DNA of 64,000 nucleotides from an uncultured Clostridia bacterium (lineage in GTDB: Bacteria; Bacillota; Clostridia; Oscillospirales; Ruminococcaceae): positions 1 to 64,000 of the forward strand of contig CALWNN010000015.1 in assembly GCA_944382845.1 (NCBI GenBank), in the 5' to 3' direction. Numbering within the stretch: position 1 is the first letter of the stretch; the number at the start of each line of letters is the position of its first letter. The notes beneath the pieces are model-generated. The model was given only the letters and a program-made list of their open reading frames with translations, ran no database searches and had not been told where the DNA came from. Made by a program: the position numbers and the translations under genes. Below, in pieces: positions 54,552 through 63,555 of this stretch.

Positions 54552-54734
54552 ATGAGTTTTGAACAATCTCTTGAAAGACTTCAGGAAATAGTCAGGATAC
54601 TTGAAAAAGGCGATGCGTCGCTTACGGAATCTCTTGACCTTTATAATGAAGCAACAAAATTATCAGTCGAATGCAAAAAACTGCTTGAAGATGCTAAGCT
54701 TCAGATTAAAATTATAGATGATGAAAAAAATTAA
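54552..54734 (+). CDS. xseB: Exodeoxyribonuclease VII small subunit
   Basis: A 60-residue protein with the XseB helical signature SFEQSLERLQEIVRILEKG and LTESLDLYNEATKLSVECKK. It binds XseA in multiple copies to form the active enzyme. The start follows AAAGGAGC. The stop lies 10 nt before the chosen start of ispA. Confidence 0.96.
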   Translation: MSFEQSLERLQEIVRILEKGDASLTESLDLYNEATKLSVECKKLLEDAKLQIKIIDDEKN

Positions 54735-54744
54735 GAGGTTTAAA

Positions 54745-55635
54745 ATGAAGGATATGTATAAAAAAACTCTTGATGAGTATTGTGAAAAGATTAACCACGC
54801 ACTTTTAAGGCTTACCGAGAATAAGCCTGAGCTTCAGAAGATAGTCTGCGAAGCAATGGAATATTCATTAAGTGCAGGCGGAAAAAGAATTAGACCTGTG
54901 CTTATGCTTGAATTCTGCAAAATGTGTGGGGGCAACTCTGAAAAATATATCGATCTTTCCTGTACTGTTGAAATGGTGCATACCTATTCTCTCATACATG
55001 ACGATCTGCCATGTATGGATAATGACGATTTCAGACGTGGAAAACCCTCGTGTCATAAGATGTTTCCCGAAGCTATTGCTCTTTTGGCAGGGGACGCTCT
55101 TAATACGCTCCCTTATGAAATAATTTCCTCGAAGGCAATTGAAGGAACAATTTCATATGAGTCGTCTGTTAAGCTCTCAAATATTCTTTCCTCATCAACT
55201 GGAGTTATGGGAATGATAGGCGGACAAGTTGTTGACATCGAAGCTGAACACAGAAAAATTACAATTGATGAGCTAAACTATCTTCAGATACTTAAAACTG
55301 GCGCTTTAATTAAAGCTGCCTGTAAAATGGGTTGTATTCTCGGTCAAAAGCCTGAGAAAATTCCTTTTGCGGAAAAATATGCAGACGCATTGGGAAGAGC
55401 TTTTCAGATAGTTGATGATATTCTTGACGTTACAGGTTCCTTTGAAGAACTTGGTAAGCCGATCGGTTCTGACAGCAAGCAGGATAAATCAACTTATATT
55501 TCGCTAATGGGACTTGAAAAGTCAAAAGATGAGGCGGAAAAACTTACAAATGAAGCTATAAGTATTCTTGATAATTTTGAAAACAGCGATTTTTTAAAGG
55601 AACTTACTATGGAGCTTTTAACAAGAAAAAAATAA
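54745..55635 (+). CDS. ispA: Polyprenyl (farnesyl/geranyl) diphosphate synthase
   Basis: A 296-residue trans-prenyltransferase. The first Asp-rich motif is DDLPCMDNDD followed by RRGKPSCH, the second is DDILDVTG, and SAGGKRIRP lies near the N-terminus. The two small residues between the aspartates in the first motif are typical of bacterial short-chain (farnesyl) synthases. It makes C15 diphosphate from IPP and DMAPP. The ATG at 54745 is set by AAGAGG; an in-frame ATG at 54721 and one overlapping xseB are less likely. dxs follows, so this is an isoprenoid block. Confidence 0.95.
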   Translation: MKDMYKKTLDEYCEKINHALLRLTENKPELQKIVCEAMEYSLSAGGKRIRPVLMLEFCKMCGGNSEKYIDLSCTVEMVHTYSLIHDDLPCMDNDDFRRGKPSCHKMFPEAIALLAGDALNTLPYEIISSKAIEGTISYESSVKLSNILSSSTGVMGMIGGQVVDIEAEHRKITIDELNYLQILKTGALIKAACKMGCILGQKPEKIPFAEKYADALGRAFQIVDDILDVTGSFEELGKPIGSDSKQDKSTYISLMGLEKSKDEAEKLTNEAISILDNFENSDFLKELTMELLTRKK

Positions 55636-55644
55636 TTTGGAGTA

Positions 55645-57528
55645 ATGGGTATGGGTAATATAAATTTTAAAGATATTCAGCCTGAGAAAATACGACTCGA
55701 CAAACTTTCGCTCCCCGATGACCTTAAAAAACTTAATTTTGCTCAGTGTGATGAACTTTGTAAACAAATAAGAGAGCTGCTTATCGAAACTGTTTCAAAT
55801 AATGGAGGACACCTTTCCTCTAATCTTGGAACTGTTGAACTTACTGTTGCAATACACAGAGTTTTTGACTCTCCCAATGATAAGATAGTTTTTGATGTGG
55901 GACATCAGGCTTATACTCATAAAATATTGACAGGACGTCTTAACAAGTTTGATAGTCTTCGTAAAAAAGGCGGAATATCCGGATTCTGCAAGCCTTGTGA
56001 GTCTGTACACGATCCGGTTGTTACCGGCCACAGCTCAACTGCAGTATCTTCGGCTTACGGAATAGCAAGCGCTATGAAGATCATGGGCAGCAAAAATTAT
56101 GCTGTTGCAGTAGTAGGTGACGGGGCTTTAACAGGCGGGATAACTTATGAGGGAATGAATAATGCTGGAAAATCAGACGTAAATCTTGTTGTTATTCTTA
56201 ATATAAACGAAATGTCTATATCTAAAAATGTTGGTAGCATGGCAAAGTACCTTTCAACATTAAGATATAAGGATTCTTATATTAAAACCAAAGACGTTGT
56301 TGAAAATGTTCTTAACAGTACGCCTGTTCTTGGAAAGCCTATAAAGAATGCACTTATAAGCTCAAAGAATTTGTTCAAGAATATGGTGCTTAACTGTACT
56401 TTATTTGAAGATATGGGATTTGAGTATGTCGGACCTATTAATGGTCATGATATAAAAGAACTTGAAGCCGGACTCAAAGCTGCCAAAAATAAGCACAGAC
56501 CTGTTGTGGTTACGGTATATACAGTTAAAGGCAAAGGATACGGTCCCGCTGAGGAAAATCCTGGAGAATATCATGGAATCGGCTCCTTTGAGATAGAGAC
56601 AGGAAATCCCGATGTGGTTGCAGACGACAGCTTTTCAACTGTTTTCGGTAAAGAACTTGTACATTTAGGAAAAATGGATAAACGAATTTGCGCAATCACT
56701 GCCGCAATGAAATACGGAACCGGACTTCAGTACTTTGCAAAGGTATTTCCGGAAAGATTTTATGACGTCGGGATCGCTGAGGAACACGCCGTTACATTTT
56801 GCTCAGGACTTTCTGTTTTGGGAATGGTGCCTGTTTTTGCAGTTTATTCAACATTTCTTCAAAGAAGCATTGACCAGATAATCCATGATCTTTCCATTGG
56901 CGGAGTTCATGCTGTTATCGGTGTTGACCGTGCCGGAATAGTTGGCGATGACGGAGAAACTCATAACGGGATTTTTGATATTCCTCTTCTCACTTCGGTT
57001 CCCGGAATTAAGATATATTCTCCGTCTACTTACGGAGAAGTTAAGGTTTGTCTTAATTCAGCTGTTTACAGAGATCACGGAGTTTCTGTAATAAGGTATC
57101 CGAGAGGCTGCGATAAAACCGAAATACCTGGTTTCCGAGTTGTTTCAACTTATAAATACTCAGGAAAAAATAACGATCTTCTTGTTGTTTCTTACGGCAG
57201 ACTAATTAATAATGTATTAAAGGCAAAGGATATCCTCATGAGAGAAAATAAGGATTTTGATACCTTAAAGCTTATAAATGTTTATCCTGTTGCAGATATT
57301 GTCAGGAATATTATCGGGGAGTATGATAAAGTTCTGTTTTTTGAGGAGTCTTTCTTTGAAGGTTCGATTTCTCAAAAAATAATGTCTGAATTTCCTAATG
57401 TTAAGGCTTATGCAATTCACGGTTTTATAAAGCAACAGACCGTTGAGGAAGCCTTTGAAGAAGTAGGATTTTTGCCTGAACAGATTGCACAAAAAATCAG
57501 GGAGAATATAGATGGTGACAAGACTTGA
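55645..57528 (+). CDS. dxs: 1-Deoxy-D-xylulose-5-phosphate synthase
   Basis: A 627-residue Dxs, the entry enzyme of the MEP isoprenoid pathway, joining pyruvate and glyceraldehyde 3-phosphate with thiamine diphosphate. It shows NGGHLSSNLGTVELT, the TPP motif GDGALTGGITYEGMNNAG, the pyrimidine domain GIAEEHAVTF with the catalytic Glu, and the C-terminal transketolase domain. The start could be ATG 55645 or ATG 55651, since GGAG lies just before. It overlaps the next gene by 17 nt. Confidence 0.97.
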   Translation: MGMGNINFKDIQPEKIRLDKLSLPDDLKKLNFAQCDELCKQIRELLIETVSNNGGHLSSNLGTVELTVAIHRVFDSPNDKIVFDVGHQAYTHKILTGRLNKFDSLRKKGGISGFCKPCESVHDPVVTGHSSTAVSSAYGIASAMKIMGSKNYAVAVVGDGALTGGITYEGMNNAGKSDVNLVVILNINEMSISKNVGSMAKYLSTLRYKDSYIKTKDVVENVLNSTPVLGKPIKNALISSKNLFKNMVLNCTLFEDMGFEYVGPINGHDIKELEAGLKAAKNKHRPVVVTVYTVKGKGYGPAEENPGEYHGIGSFEIETGNPDVVADDSFSTVFGKELVHLGKMDKRICAITAAMKYGTGLQYFAKVFPERFYDVGIAEEHAVTFCSGLSVLGMVPVFAVYSTFLQRSIDQIIHDLSIGGVHAVIGVDRAGIVGDDGETHNGIFDIPLLTSVPGIKIYSPSTYGEVKVCLNSAVYRDHGVSVIRYPRGCDKTEIPGFRVVSTYKYSGKNNDLLVVSYGRLINNVLKAKDILMRENKDFDTLKLINVYPVADIVRNIIGEYDKVLFFEESFFEGSISQKIMSEFPNVKAYAIHGFIKQQTVEEAFEEVGFLPEQIAQKIRENIDGDKT

Positions 57529-58312
57529 TATTTGGCTTGTGGAAAATAAAAAAGCAAGAAGCCGCGAACGAGCTAAGGAAATGATAATCTCCGGAGGAAT
57601 TAGGGTCAACGGTACAACTGCCGCAAAACCGTCATATTCTGTTTGTGATGGAGATACGATTGAGGTTAATGCTTCCGAGCTTAAATATGTCGGCAGAGGC
57701 GGACTCAAGCTTGAAAAAGCTTTGAATGTGTTTGAGCTTAATCTGAAAGATGCTGTCTGCGTTGACCTTGGAGCTTCAACAGGAGGGTTTACAGATTGTA
57801 TGCTTCAGAACGGAGCCCGGAAAATTTACGCTGTTGACGTGGGACATGGTCAGCTTGATGAGTCTCTTCGCATTCGTCAAGAGGTAATAGATCTTGAAGG
57901 TGTGAACGTTAAAGATTTTTCACTTGAATATATGAATGAAAAGGCTGATTTTGTATGTGCAGATCTTTCTTTTATTTCGGTTAAAAATGCAATTCCCGTT
58001 ATTAAATCGGTTTTGAAGGACAACTCAAAAGCGGTAATACTTATAAAGCCTCAGTTTGAGGTGGGAAAGAAATATATTGGCAAGGGCGGTATCGTAAAAG
58101 ATAGATCGGCTCATGCTTCAATACTTTCAGAACTTGTAACTTTTATAGAAAATTGTGGATTTACCGTCGGCGGGATGGATTATTCCGCTGTAAAAGGCGG
58201 CGATGGAAATATTGAGTATATAGCCCTTCTTGAAAATAATAAAGTAAATACCGGTCGGTCAGAAAAGGCTGATTTCAAAGCTTTAGTTGATAAAGCATTC
58301 AAAGAACTTTGA
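57512..58312 (+). CDS. tlyA: TlyA-family rRNA 2'-O-methyltransferase
   Basis: A 266-residue protein with an N-terminal S4 domain (TRLDIWLVENKKARSRERAK) and an FtsJ-like methyltransferase domain containing VCVDLGASTGGFTDCMLQNG (SAM-binding) and IKPQFEVGKKYIGKGG. In mycobacteria TlyA methylates 16S and 23S rRNA and determines capreomycin sensitivity. The order dxs-tlyA-nadK-argR-recN is the usual one in Firmicutes. Confidence 0.95.
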   Translation: MVTRLDIWLVENKKARSRERAKEMIISGGIRVNGTTAAKPSYSVCDGDTIEVNASELKYVGRGGLKLEKALNVFELNLKDAVCVDLGASTGGFTDCMLQNGARKIYAVDVGHGQLDESLRIRQEVIDLEGVNVKDFSLEYMNEKADFVCADLSFISVKNAIPVIKSVLKDNSKAVILIKPQFEVGKKYIGKGGIVKDRSAHASILSELVTFIENCGFTVGGMDYSAVKGGDGNIEYIALLENNKVNTGRSEKADFKALVDKAFKEL

Positions 58313-58329
58313 TCCAAAGGTGTAAGGCA

Positions 58330-59214
58330 ATGAAAATTTTTATATATCCAAATCTTGATAAGAAAAACTGTAAAAGCTATACGATAAAAGCCTGTGGTAT
58401 TCTTCTTCTGAACGGGGCTGAAATTTTTATGGACTGTTCACACAAGGATGATTTTGCAGAGATATCCGCTTTGCATTATGGCTTATCTGAAAAGCTTATT
58501 CCCGAATGCGATTGTATACTTGCGGTAGGAGGCGACGGAACAATCCTGAGATGTTCCGGATATGCTTCTGAATTTAAAAAGCCTATGCTTGGGCTTAACT
58601 GCGGAAGGCTTGGATTTATGGCGACTCTCGAACATTCCGAACTTGATCTGCTGAATGATTTTTGCAGCGGAAAATATACACTTGACAAAAGAATGATGAT
58701 AGACGCTGAGGTTGAATTTGAAAATGGGAAAACAAAAAGATTCACAGCTTTAAACGACATTGTTATTTTAAAGGACACGGGCTGTAAAATTGCCGATTTT
58801 ATGGTTTCAAAAAACAATATGCTTGTAAGTTCTCTTCGGGCTGACGGACTTATTTTTTCAACTCCTACCGGCGCTACCGCTTACTCTCTTTCGGCAGGAG
58901 GTCCGATAATTGAACCGGGAATGGATTGTATTGAATTTACTCAGATATGCGCACATTCTCTTTTTGCAAGGTCAATCGTTTTTTCTTCCGACTCAGTAAT
59001 TGGAGTTGAATTCCATACAAGCAAAAAAGCTAAAGTCATTCTTACCGTTGACGGTAATGAGGTATTTAAGCTCTGTGAAAATGATAAGGTTAGGATTTTG
59101 AGATCCGAAAGTTATGTAGAGCTTATTGACATTAAGGGAGGAAGCTTTTTCTCCTCAGTAAACAGAAAACTTATGCAGCCATTAAAGAGTTTTTCGGAGG
59201 ATGAAAAAATATGA
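58330..59214 (+). CDS. nadK: NAD kinase
   Basis: A 294-residue NAD kinase with AVGGDGTILRC (the diphosphate GGDG motif), LNCGRLGFMATLE, LRADGLIFSTPTGATAYSLS, and VDGNEVF near the end. It phosphorylates NAD to NADP. The ATG at 58330 follows AAGGTGTAAGG; the frame from 58309 (TTG) overlaps tlyA and is not favoured. The stop overlaps argR by 4 nt. Confidence 0.96.
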   Translation: MKIFIYPNLDKKNCKSYTIKACGILLLNGAEIFMDCSHKDDFAEISALHYGLSEKLIPECDCILAVGGDGTILRCSGYASEFKKPMLGLNCGRLGFMATLEHSELDLLNDFCSGKYTLDKRMMIDAEVEFENGKTKRFTALNDIVILKDTGCKIADFMVSKNNMLVSSLRADGLIFSTPTGATAYSLSAGGPIIEPGMDCIEFTQICAHSLFARSIVFSSDSVIGVEFHTSKKAKVILTVDGNEVFKLCENDKVRILRSESYVELIDIKGGSFFSSVNRKLMQPLKSFSEDEKI

Positions 59215-59678
59215 AAAAAGAGAGACAGAAGCTTATACTGAAAATTATTTCTGAAGAAGAAATAGGCGTTCAGGAGGATATTCAGGCAAGGTTGTTGAGT
59301 TATGGAATGAAAGTTACTCAGGCGACAATTTCAAGAGATATAAAAGAGCTTGCTATCATAAAAACCATAGGATCGAAAGGTCAGTATAAATACTCTGTTG
59401 CGTCTCATATAAAAGATCCAAGCAAAAGCGAAGAAGAGCTTTTTCTTGATTTATTTAAACAAGCAGCATCCGGTATTGATTTTGCAGAAAACATAGTTGT
59501 TATTAAAACTCATGCAGGAATGGCACAGGCCGTATGTGCAAGACTTGACAAAACAAGCTATAACGGACTTATAGGTTCAATAGCCGGAGATGATACCATT
59601 TTCATCCTCATGAGAAGCGGTAATATGGCTGAGGACTTTTACAAAATGCTTGAAAATGTTTTGAAGTTGGTGAAATAA
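59211..59678 (+). CDS. argR: Arginine repressor ArgR/AhrC
   Basis: A 155-residue ArgR with an N-terminal winged helix (VTQATISRDIKELAIIK) and a C-terminal arginine-binding oligomerisation domain with KTHAGMAQAVCARLD and IAGDDTIFILMRS. It represses arginine synthesis and activates catabolism in Bacillus. The start overlaps nadK by 4 nt, and recN begins 3 nt after the stop. Confidence 0.97.
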   Translation: MKKERQKLILKIISEEEIGVQEDIQARLLSYGMKVTQATISRDIKELAIIKTIGSKGQYKYSVASHIKDPSKSEEELFLDLFKQAASGIDFAENIVVIKTHAGMAQAVCARLDKTSYNGLIGSIAGDDTIFILMRSGNMAEDFYKMLENVLKLVK

Positions 59679-59681
59679 TAA

Positions 59682-61346
59682 ATGCTCAGGGAACTTTATA
59701 TTGAAAATCTTGCTGTAATAGAGAAAGCTGTTATTCAACTGACTCAAGGCTTTAACGTTTTTACAGGTGAGACCGGTGCCGGAAAATCTATTCTCATTAA
59801 TGGAATAAACGCAGTTCTGGGTCAGAGAACAAATAAGGATATTGTTAGAACAGGATGTAAAAAAGCCGTAGTTTCTGCACTTTTTGATGTTGATAAAAAT
59901 ATAGCGGAAAATCTCTCAGCCCTTGGTATTGATTCTGAAGAGGGTCAGATCCTTATAAGTCGTGAAATAAATTCCGATGGAAGAAGCGTTGCAAGAATTA
60001 ATTCAAGAGTGGTCAATGTTTCGGTTATAAGAGAGATCGGTTCAATGCTTGTAAATATTCACGGCCAGCATGACAATCAGATACTTCTTTCACCTGAAAA
60101 GCATATAAGTATTCTTGATTCTTTCGGAGAACTTGAAAGTGACAAAAAAAAATATCATGATAAATTTCGTAAGCTTCAGGATATTTCCAGAAAAATAAAA
60201 AACATAAAGGCCGATGAGTCGTCAAAAAAACAGCGGATAGCTTACCTCACCGATGTTGTAAATGAGATAGAAGGTTATAATTTAACCGAGGATGAGGACA
60301 TAATAGTAAACGAAGAGTACGATACTCTTAAAAATTCTGCTTCTATAAGACAAACTGTTTTTGAAACTAATTCAATTCTCGTTGGCACTGACGACGAGGA
60401 GGGAGTTGACGCTCTTGTGTTGAATGCCGCAAGAAACCTCTCGCTCAACAGTGAACTTCATAAGAAATTTGACGAGCTTGCACAGCGGCTTAACGCTGTT
60501 TCAATTGAGATTTCAGATATTTCCGATGAATTAAGCGGAATAGTTGATTCTCTTGATATTGACCCCCAAAGATTTGACTGGCTTTCTGACAGAAAAGAGG
60601 ATATAAGGAAAATAACAAGAAAATACGGTCCTGACTTAAAAGATGTTTTGCAGCTTCTTGAAAGTTCATTATCAGAACTTAATGAACTCCGCAGCAGCGA
60701 CAGTACTGTTACATCTCTTATTCAGGAACAGCAGCAGCTTTTAAAGGATGTTACAAAGCTTGCTAAGGAACTTTCTGAAAAAAGAAAGGCTGCTGCCGAC
60801 AGATTTACAAAACAGGTCATTTCAGAACTCGAATTTTTAAATATGCCGAACGTCAAAATCGTTGTTGATTTTAAAACCGGAAAACTTATGGCTGATGGAA
60901 TGGATATTGTTGAATTTCTTATATCGTCTAACATCGGAGAGGAACCAAAGCCTATAGCTAAAATTGCTTCCGGAGGTGAACTTTCAAGAATAATGCTTGC
61001 GCTTAAAAATGTGATTGCCGATAAGGATAATATCCCGACGCTTATTTTTGACGAGATTGATACAGGCGTAAGTGGAAGAGCAGCTCAGAAAATCGGATTA
61101 AAACTTTCCGAAATATCATCCCACAGACAAGTAATATGCGTTACTCATTTAGCACAGATTGCTATTATGGGAGACAATCATATTCTTATTGAAAAGCAGG
61201 TTCATGAGGGAAGAACTATAACCAAAGTGCGTACTCTTGAAAATGATGAAAGAAAATATGAGATCGCAAGAATTATGGGCGGCGATAATGTCAGCGAACT
61301 TTTGCTTAAAAACGCTGAGGAAATGCTTTTGAATGCTAAAAAATAA
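59682..61346 (+). CDS. recN: DNA repair protein RecN
   Basis: A 554-residue SMC-like ATPase: Walker A GETGAGKSILINGI near residue 30, long coiled coils through the middle (residues ~150-360), signature ASGGELSRIMLAL, and Walker B TLIFDEIDTGVSG. RecN acts early in double-strand break repair. It ends the conserved Firmicutes run that began with nusB. Confidence 0.97.
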   Translation: MLRELYIENLAVIEKAVIQLTQGFNVFTGETGAGKSILINGINAVLGQRTNKDIVRTGCKKAVVSALFDVDKNIAENLSALGIDSEEGQILISREINSDGRSVARINSRVVNVSVIREIGSMLVNIHGQHDNQILLSPEKHISILDSFGELESDKKKYHDKFRKLQDISRKIKNIKADESSKKQRIAYLTDVVNEIEGYNLTEDEDIIVNEEYDTLKNSASIRQTVFETNSILVGTDDEEGVDALVLNAARNLSLNSELHKKFDELAQRLNAVSIEISDISDELSGIVDSLDIDPQRFDWLSDRKEDIRKITRKYGPDLKDVLQLLESSLSELNELRSSDSTVTSLIQEQQQLLKDVTKLAKELSEKRKAAADRFTKQVISELEFLNMPNVKIVVDFKTGKLMADGMDIVEFLISSNIGEEPKPIAKIASGGELSRIMLALKNVIADKDNIPTLIFDEIDTGVSGRAAQKIGLKLSEISSHRQVICVTHLAQIAIMGDNHILIEKQVHEGRTITKVRTLENDERKYEIARIMGGDNVSELLLKNAEEMLLNAKK

Positions 61347-61355
61347 CTTTTTGTG

Positions 61356-61384
61356 TTGACTCAGATTGATTTATTTGTTATAAT
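61356..61384 (+). promoter_or_regulatory. Predicted sigma-A promoter of the dTMP kinase-like gene
   Basis: TTGACT and TATAAT are spaced by exactly 17 bp, 40 nt before the start codon and just after recN. It is a near-consensus promoter. Confidence 0.85.
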
Positions 61385-61424
61385 ACTTTTGTATCTGTAT
61401 ATAAAAAATGTTCGGAGAAGTTTT

Positions 61425-62099
61425 ATGGATAAAGCAAAACTTATTGTTATCGAAGGACTTGACGGAAGCGGAAAATCAACTCAGTTTGAAATTATCCGCA
61501 GATATTTCAAAGACAAAGGCGTGCCTTGTAAGGCGATAAGCTTTCCTGAGTACGATAAACCTTCGTCTGCTCTTGTGAAAATGTATCTTAACGGTGATTT
61601 TTCAAAAAATGCCGAAGAAATCAATGCCTATGCCGCATCGAGTTTTTATGCAGTCGACAGGTATGCAAGCTATAAGCTATACTGGGAGAAAAACTATAAA
61701 AACGGTGAATTAATACTTGCGGCAAGATACGTTACCTCTAATGCTATTTATCAGATGGAAAAGCTTCCTGAGGATGAATGGAAAAGCTATCTTGAATGGC
61801 TTTCCGATTACGAATATGATAAGCTTGGACTTCCAAGACCGGATATGGTAATTTATCTTGATATGCCGGTGGATGTTTCTCAAAAACTGCTTCTTGAAAG
61901 ATATAAAGGCGATGAGTCAAAGAAAGATATTCACGAGGGTAATATTAAGTTTTTGAACAACTGTCGGAAAGCCGCACTTTTTACAGCTGAGAGACAAGGC
62001 TGGGAGATTATATCATGTAGTGAAAACGGTTGTGCTTTATCAATTGAAGCAATTTCCAAAGCAATTAAAGAAAGGTTAGAAAATATTAAGGTCGATTAA
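61425..62099 (+). CDS. Thymidylate kinase-like P-loop kinase
   Basis: A 224-residue nucleotide kinase of the dTMP kinase family. The P-loop is IEGLDGSGKSTQFE (near residue 10), followed by the DR-type region AVDRYASYKLYWEK and the lid-like segment LLLERYKGDESKKD. It phosphorylates dTMP or a related nucleotide. Differences from classical Tmk, such as AARYVTSNAIYQMEKL where DRY-type residues are expected, mean it may be a second family member rather than the cell's only tmk. The ATG at 61425 follows CGGAGAAG; the longer frame from 61353 covers the promoter and is rejected. Confidence 0.85.
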   Translation: MDKAKLIVIEGLDGSGKSTQFEIIRRYFKDKGVPCKAISFPEYDKPSSALVKMYLNGDFSKNAEEINAYAASSFYAVDRYASYKLYWEKNYKNGELILAARYVTSNAIYQMEKLPEDEWKSYLEWLSDYEYDKLGLPRPDMVIYLDMPVDVSQKLLLERYKGDESKKDIHEGNIKFLNNCRKAALFTAERQGWEIISCSENGCALSIEAISKAIKERLENIKVD

Positions 62100-62101
62100 G
62101 T

Positions 62102-62986
62102 ATGCTTGATTTCAGAGAAATAGATATTAAAGACAAGGATTGGATAAACGAACTTCTTCACAAGTCTGATTTTATGGGATGCGAATATTCATTTGCAAAT
62201 AATATGGCTTGGAGAAAAATGAGTAATTCATTGATAACTAAGTACAAGGATTTTTATATTGTTGGAACTCCTCTTGCAGACGTACCTTCCTTTACGTATC
62301 CGGCCGGAGAGGGAGATATAACTGAAGTATTTTCCGAGCTTAAAAAGATATCGGACAGCAAGGGTAAACCACTTGTAATAAGTTCAGTTAATAATGAAAA
62401 TCTCATTAAATTAAAGGAAATTTACGGAGACAGACTTACTGTCAAAACAAACCCTGATTATTTCGACTATATATACAATAATATAGATCTTATTGAAATG
62501 AAAGGCAAAAAGTTTCACGGAAAAAGAAATCATATCAAACGTTTTAAGGATAATGACTGGGAGTTTCGTGAGATAACTGAAAAGGACTTTGATGACTGCA
62601 TTACCTTTGCCGTTGAATCATATAACAACAGCAACGGACATGACGATTTTTCCGCAGTTTGCGAACAATTTGCTATCCATACTTTTTTTGATAATTATTA
62701 TGAGTTTGGTTTAAAGGGAGCAATCTTAAAGCAAAACGGACAAATGGTTGGCTTCACCCTCGGAGAACAGCTTAATTCGAATACTTTTGTAGTTCATATT
62801 GAAAAAGCGCTTGGATCTGTTCAGGGTGCATATCCTACAATATGTAATGAATTTGCTAAAATGTGCGCCTCAGAACTTAAATATATAAACAGGGAAGAGG
62901 ATCTTGGACTTGAAGGACTGAGAAAATCCAAAAGATCTTATAATCCTGCTTTTCTGCTTGAAAAACACGTTGTAATAATTGTATAA
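62102..62986 (+). CDS. DUF2156 (LPG synthetase C-terminal-like) protein
   Basis: A 294-residue protein of the DUF2156 family, related to the soluble C-terminal domain of phosphatidylglycerol lysyltransferase MprF. Such domains consist of two GNAT-like folds. Visible blocks include CEYSFANNMAWRKM, KFHGKRNHIKRF, and EEDLGLEGLRKSKRSYNPAF. No membrane segments are present, so lipid aminoacylation is not implied; the substrate is unknown. It begins 2 nt after the kinase gene and overlaps neither neighbour. Confidence 0.9.
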   Translation: MLDFREIDIKDKDWINELLHKSDFMGCEYSFANNMAWRKMSNSLITKYKDFYIVGTPLADVPSFTYPAGEGDITEVFSELKKISDSKGKPLVISSVNNENLIKLKEIYGDRLTVKTNPDYFDYIYNNIDLIEMKGKKFHGKRNHIKRFKDNDWEFREITEKDFDDCITFAVESYNNSNGHDDFSAVCEQFAIHTFFDNYYEFGLKGAILKQNGQMVGFTLGEQLNSNTFVVHIEKALGSVQGAYPTICNEFAKMCASELKYINREEDLGLEGLRKSKRSYNPAFLLEKHVVIIV

Positions 62987-63012
62987 AATATGATTCGAAG
63001 GGAAGTTTTAAA

Positions 63013-63555
63013 ATGATCTATGTATTTCTTGCTGAAGGTTTTGAAGAAGTCGAGGCTCTTACTCCGGTTGACATTTTAAGACGTGCAGGAAAGGAAGTCT
63101 GCACAGTGGGAATTGGCTCCCAGATAATTAAAGGATCACATGGAATTTCAGTTGTGTGCGACAGCGATAACGGTATTTTTAAATGTGATGATAACGTTGA
63201 AATGATAATTCTTCCTGGAGGTATGCCGGGAACACTTAATCTTGAAGCTGATAAAACCGTTCAGGAAGCAATAGACTATTGCATTAATAACGACAAATAC
63301 ATTGCTGCTATCTGTGCCGCTCCTTCAGTTTTAGGTCATAAGGGAATACTTGTAGGTAAGAACGCCACTTGCTTTCCCGGATTTGAAAAGGAGCTTACAG
63401 GTGCTTCATATACTGGCGAGCTTGTGACAGTTGACGGAAATATCATAACGGGTAAGGGTGCAGGTGCTGCAATGAAATTCGCTCTGAAGCTTGCTGAGAT
63501 AATGACAACCGTTGAGAAAGCACATAGCCTTGAGGCTTCACTTCAATGCAAATAA
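63013..63555 (+). CDS. DJ-1/PfpI family protein
   Basis: A 180-residue protein of the DJ-1/ThiJ/PfpI superfamily. It shows the start YVFLAEGFEEVEALTPVDIL with the conserved Glu, ILPGGMPGT, and the nucleophile elbow AAICAAPSVLG with the reactive Cys. Members include deglycase-like, chaperone-like and protease-like proteins; the function is not determined. The start follows GAAGGGAAG. The stop overlaps the next gene by 10 nt. Confidence 0.94.
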   Translation: MIYVFLAEGFEEVEALTPVDILRRAGKEVCTVGIGSQIIKGSHGISVVCDSDNGIFKCDDNVEMIILPGGMPGTLNLEADKTVQEAIDYCINNDKYIAAICAAPSVLGHKGILVGKNATCFPGFEKELTGASYTGELVTVDGNIITGKGAGAAMKFALKLAEIMTTVEKAHSLEASLQCK

